The notes under the pieces are model-generated. The model saw only the letters and a program-made list of their open reading frames with translations, was not told the DNA's origin and did not search any database. From an uncultured Geobacteraceae bacterium (GTDB lineage Bacteria; Desulfobacterota; Desulfuromonadia; Geobacterales; Pseudopelobacteraceae): 5,818 nucleotides of DNA. Numbering within the stretch: position 1 is the first letter of the stretch; each line of letters opens with the position of its first letter. The stretch lies in NCBI GenBank assembly GCA_903879825.1, contig CAIRND010000672.1:1-5818 (forward strand). The letters run 5' to 3'. A program made the position numbers and the translations under genes. Of this stretch, positions 4,368 through 5,818 are shown one piece after another.

Positions 4368-5075
4368 TCAGTTTACTGATTGTGCTGTTATTTGCTGTGC
4401 AGAATTACTTCCCCCAATTCCATGATTAACACCCACCTGTGTGCCATCCAGTCTCCCTTTATTGTAAGCATGTGCATTTATATAGCTTTTTCTGCTTTTA
4501 ACCGTTCTTATCGGTCCCATCTCGCTTATGGTCTTTTTTATTAGCGCGTCTTTGATCGGAACCAATGCACCTGAAGTAACCGGTGTAGACTGCTTTTGTG
4601 CCCTTAGTGTGTCGTTAATTGTCGAAACGGCTCCCAGGTAATATGACTGTCGTAATAACTCACGTTGGCGGTTTGGTGTCTGGTCTGAAACTTGATGTCG
4701 TACATAGTTTGTACACAATCTTCTGACAGTCCTTTCGAGAAAGGTAAATGTATATACGGCGATCTGTACGTCGGCTCCGACGCCGATAAAAGTAAGTTTA
4801 CCGATAGCAGGATTATGAATAGCCTGGCAATCGAATGCGCTACATATTCCTGCTGACAAGTGACGGACCCATTTTGGAAGGGTTTTTGATACGGAAGTTT
4901 CTACTCTGTCGGCCGAATCCGGTTTGATATCCGATTCAATGTCTGCCATTGCCAGATTATGTTCTGACAACAACCGCTGTGCATGTGAAGCTGCCAAAGC
5001 CGCTTCGTGTTCGTTGCTGGAATTTGATAGTGCCAGCAGTTTTCTTATTTTATCGATAATGGGGTTGGTTTCCAA
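4368..5075 (-). CDS. DUF2786 domain-containing protein of unknown function
   Basis: With TTG 5075 as start the protein has 235 residues. A DUF2786 domain lies at the N-terminus (NPIIDKIRKLLALSNSSNEH, then EAALAASHAQRLLSEHNLA; about 4-46). It is followed by a domain with LTFIGVGADVQIAVYTFTFLERTVRRL and a C-terminal AYNKGRLDGTQVGVNHGIG, an arrangement usual for this family. The role is unknown; members are common in phages and islands. TTG 5075 is chosen because AGGGAG (minus strand 5087-5082) is six bases upstream and the product then starts close to the domain, as is normal. The alternative ATG at 5099 (243 residues) has no visible ribosome-binding site. The gene ends at the bidirectional terminator and diverges from gmd. 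It could be host flank or part of another inserted element. Confidence 0.8.
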   Translation of the reverse strand: METNPIIDKIRKLLALSNSSNEHEAALAASHAQRLLSEHNLAMADIESDIKPDSADRVETSVSKTLPKWVRHLSAGICSAFDCQAIHNPAIGKLTFIGVGADVQIAVYTFTFLERTVRRLCTNYVRHQVSDQTPNRQRELLRQSYYLGAVSTINDTLRAQKQSTPVTSGALVPIKDALIKKTISEMGPIRTVKSRKSYINAHAYNKGRLDGTQVGVNHGIGGSNSAQQITAQSVN

Positions 5076-5221
5076 CTTGATCTCCCTAAAACGAAACATT
5101 TGAAATAATGACTTTTACCATCCTCTGTGATAAATAAGCTAACACTAAAAAATGTTATAACCATAAGACTGCACCTCACAACGCTCGGCTATTCAAAAAA
5201 ATGAAGGAGTCTCTGATATAT

Positions 5222-5818
5222 ATGAAAAAAGCACTCATTACCGGTGTGACCGGTCAGGATGGATCGTACCTTGCGGAATTGCTTCTGGAGAAGGGCTACG
5301 AGGTTCATGGCATCAAGCGTCGTGCTTCATCTTTGAACACCCAGCGAGTCGATCATATCTATCAGGACCCGCACATAAAAGATGCTAATTTCAAACTTCA
5401 TTACGGTGATTTGACCGACTCGTCAAACTTAACCCGCATAATGCAAATCGTTCAGCCTGATGAGGTTTATAATCTAGGTGCCCAGTCCCATGTGGCGGTC
5501 AGCTTTGAGTCACCGGAATACACAGCCGAGGCAGATGGTGTCGGTACACTACGTTTACTTGAATCTATTCGGTTGCTGGGACTGGATAAAAAGACCCGTT
5601 TCTATCAGGCTTCAACCTCTGAGCTGTATGGATTGGTTCAGGAAACCCCGCAAAAAGAAACTACCCCCTTTTATCCCCGTTCACCCTACGCAGTGGCTAA
5701 ATTATATGCTTACTGGATAACGGTCAATTACCGTGAAGCCTACGGCATGTATGCCTGCAACGGTATCCTGTTTAACCACGAATCACCACGGCGCGGAGAA
5801 ACTTTTGTTACCCGCAAA
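5222..5818 (+). CDS. gmd: GDP-mannose 4,6-dehydratase, N-terminal 199 residues (runs off the right edge)
   Basis: Converts GDP-D-mannose to GDP-4-keto-6-deoxy-D-mannose, the precursor of GDP-L-fucose, GDP-D-rhamnose and related sugars of O-antigens and capsules; cytoplasmic, NADP-dependent. It is an extended short-chain dehydrogenase. The Rossmann motif GVTGQDG is at 8-14 and the Gmd signature KRRASSLNTQRVDHIY at 32-47. NLGAQSHVAVSFE (84-96), catalytic T132 and E134 (QASTSELYG), Y156-x3-K160 (SPYAVAK), and FNHESPRRGETFVTRK (184-199) follow. All expected residues are present and the match to the family is very high; about half the enzyme is visible. ATG 5222 follows AAGGAG (5204-5209) at a rather long 12 bases. 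An in-frame ATG at 5201 overlaps that site and lacks its own. It probably opens a surface-polysaccharide operon to the right. Confidence 0.97.
   Translation, partial: MKKALITGVTGQDGSYLAELLLEKGYEVHGIKRRASSLNTQRVDHIYQDPHIKDANFKLHYGDLTDSSNLTRIMQIVQPDEVYNLGAQSHVAVSFESPEYTAEADGVGTLRLLESIRLLGLDKKTRFYQASTSELYGLVQETPQKETTPFYPRSPYAVAKLYAYWITVNYREAYGMYACNGILFNHESPRRGETFVTRK

Noticed and set aside
5154..5161. Palindrome GTTATAAC upstream of gmd as an operator
   Set aside because: Only eight bases in AT-rich DNA with no partner site or clear promoter; likely chance.
5478..5720. Plus-strand open frame inside gmd
   Set aside because: Out-of-frame shadow of gmd, whose frame encodes strongly conserved motifs throughout.
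1..5818. CRISPR array, rRNA or insertion-sequence transposase
   Set aside because: No regularly spaced repeat series, no rRNA-like sequence and no transposase motif on either strand.

Overview
The window looks like chromosomal DNA of a Gram-negative bacterium, probably a proteobacterium or relative. The reasons are the GDP-mannose 4,6-dehydratase (gmd) typical of a surface-polysaccharide locus, the DUF4102-type tyrosine integrase, the AbiE pair and the Shine-Dalgarno-led genes. Genus and species cannot be fixed from this sequence. The organising principle is a tRNA-Pro(GGG) integration site: two near-identical copies of the 3' part of a tRNA-Pro gene (1957-2004 and 4258-4304) lie in direct orientation, and neither is preceded by a tRNA 5' half.

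Left region (1-2004): the right end of an integrated element. It holds the tail of an unidentified gene (1-202), an overlapping XRE-family HTH regulator (195-554), and a convergent full-length tyrosine recombinase (557-1792, minus strand). The start-proximal end of the integrase gene faces the first att/tRNA fragment. The non-coding gap between them (1793-1956) has short direct and inverted repeats that could be integrase or excisionase arm sites.

Middle region (2005-4304): a compact segment of about 2.3 kb with no integrase, bounded by the two tRNA-Pro fragments. Its only intact genes are an abiEi-abiEii operon, a type IV toxin-antitoxin or abortive-infection pair. The operon has a strong sigma-70-like promoter (TTGAAA-17 bp-TATGCT) overlapped by a long nested dyad, a plausible AbiEi operator. 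After abiEii, a minus-strand reading frame at 3890-4099 looks like the decayed C-terminal end of a larger gene. An AT-rich, non-coding stretch then runs to the second tRNA fragment. Each tRNA fragment is followed directly by a rho-independent terminator hairpin.

Right region (4305-5818): probably the original chromosomal flank. It holds a DUF2786-domain protein (minus strand) and, divergently, the first 199 codons of gmd, which runs off the window.

Interpretation: the site has received elements in tandem. An integrase-bearing element lies on the left, and an AbiE defence cassette without its own integrase sits between two displaced tRNA 3' ends. The expected intact tRNA-Pro(GGG) gene should lie to the left of this window. 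The AbiE cassette could be a deletion remnant of a larger island or a passenger moved in trans by the neighbouring integrase.
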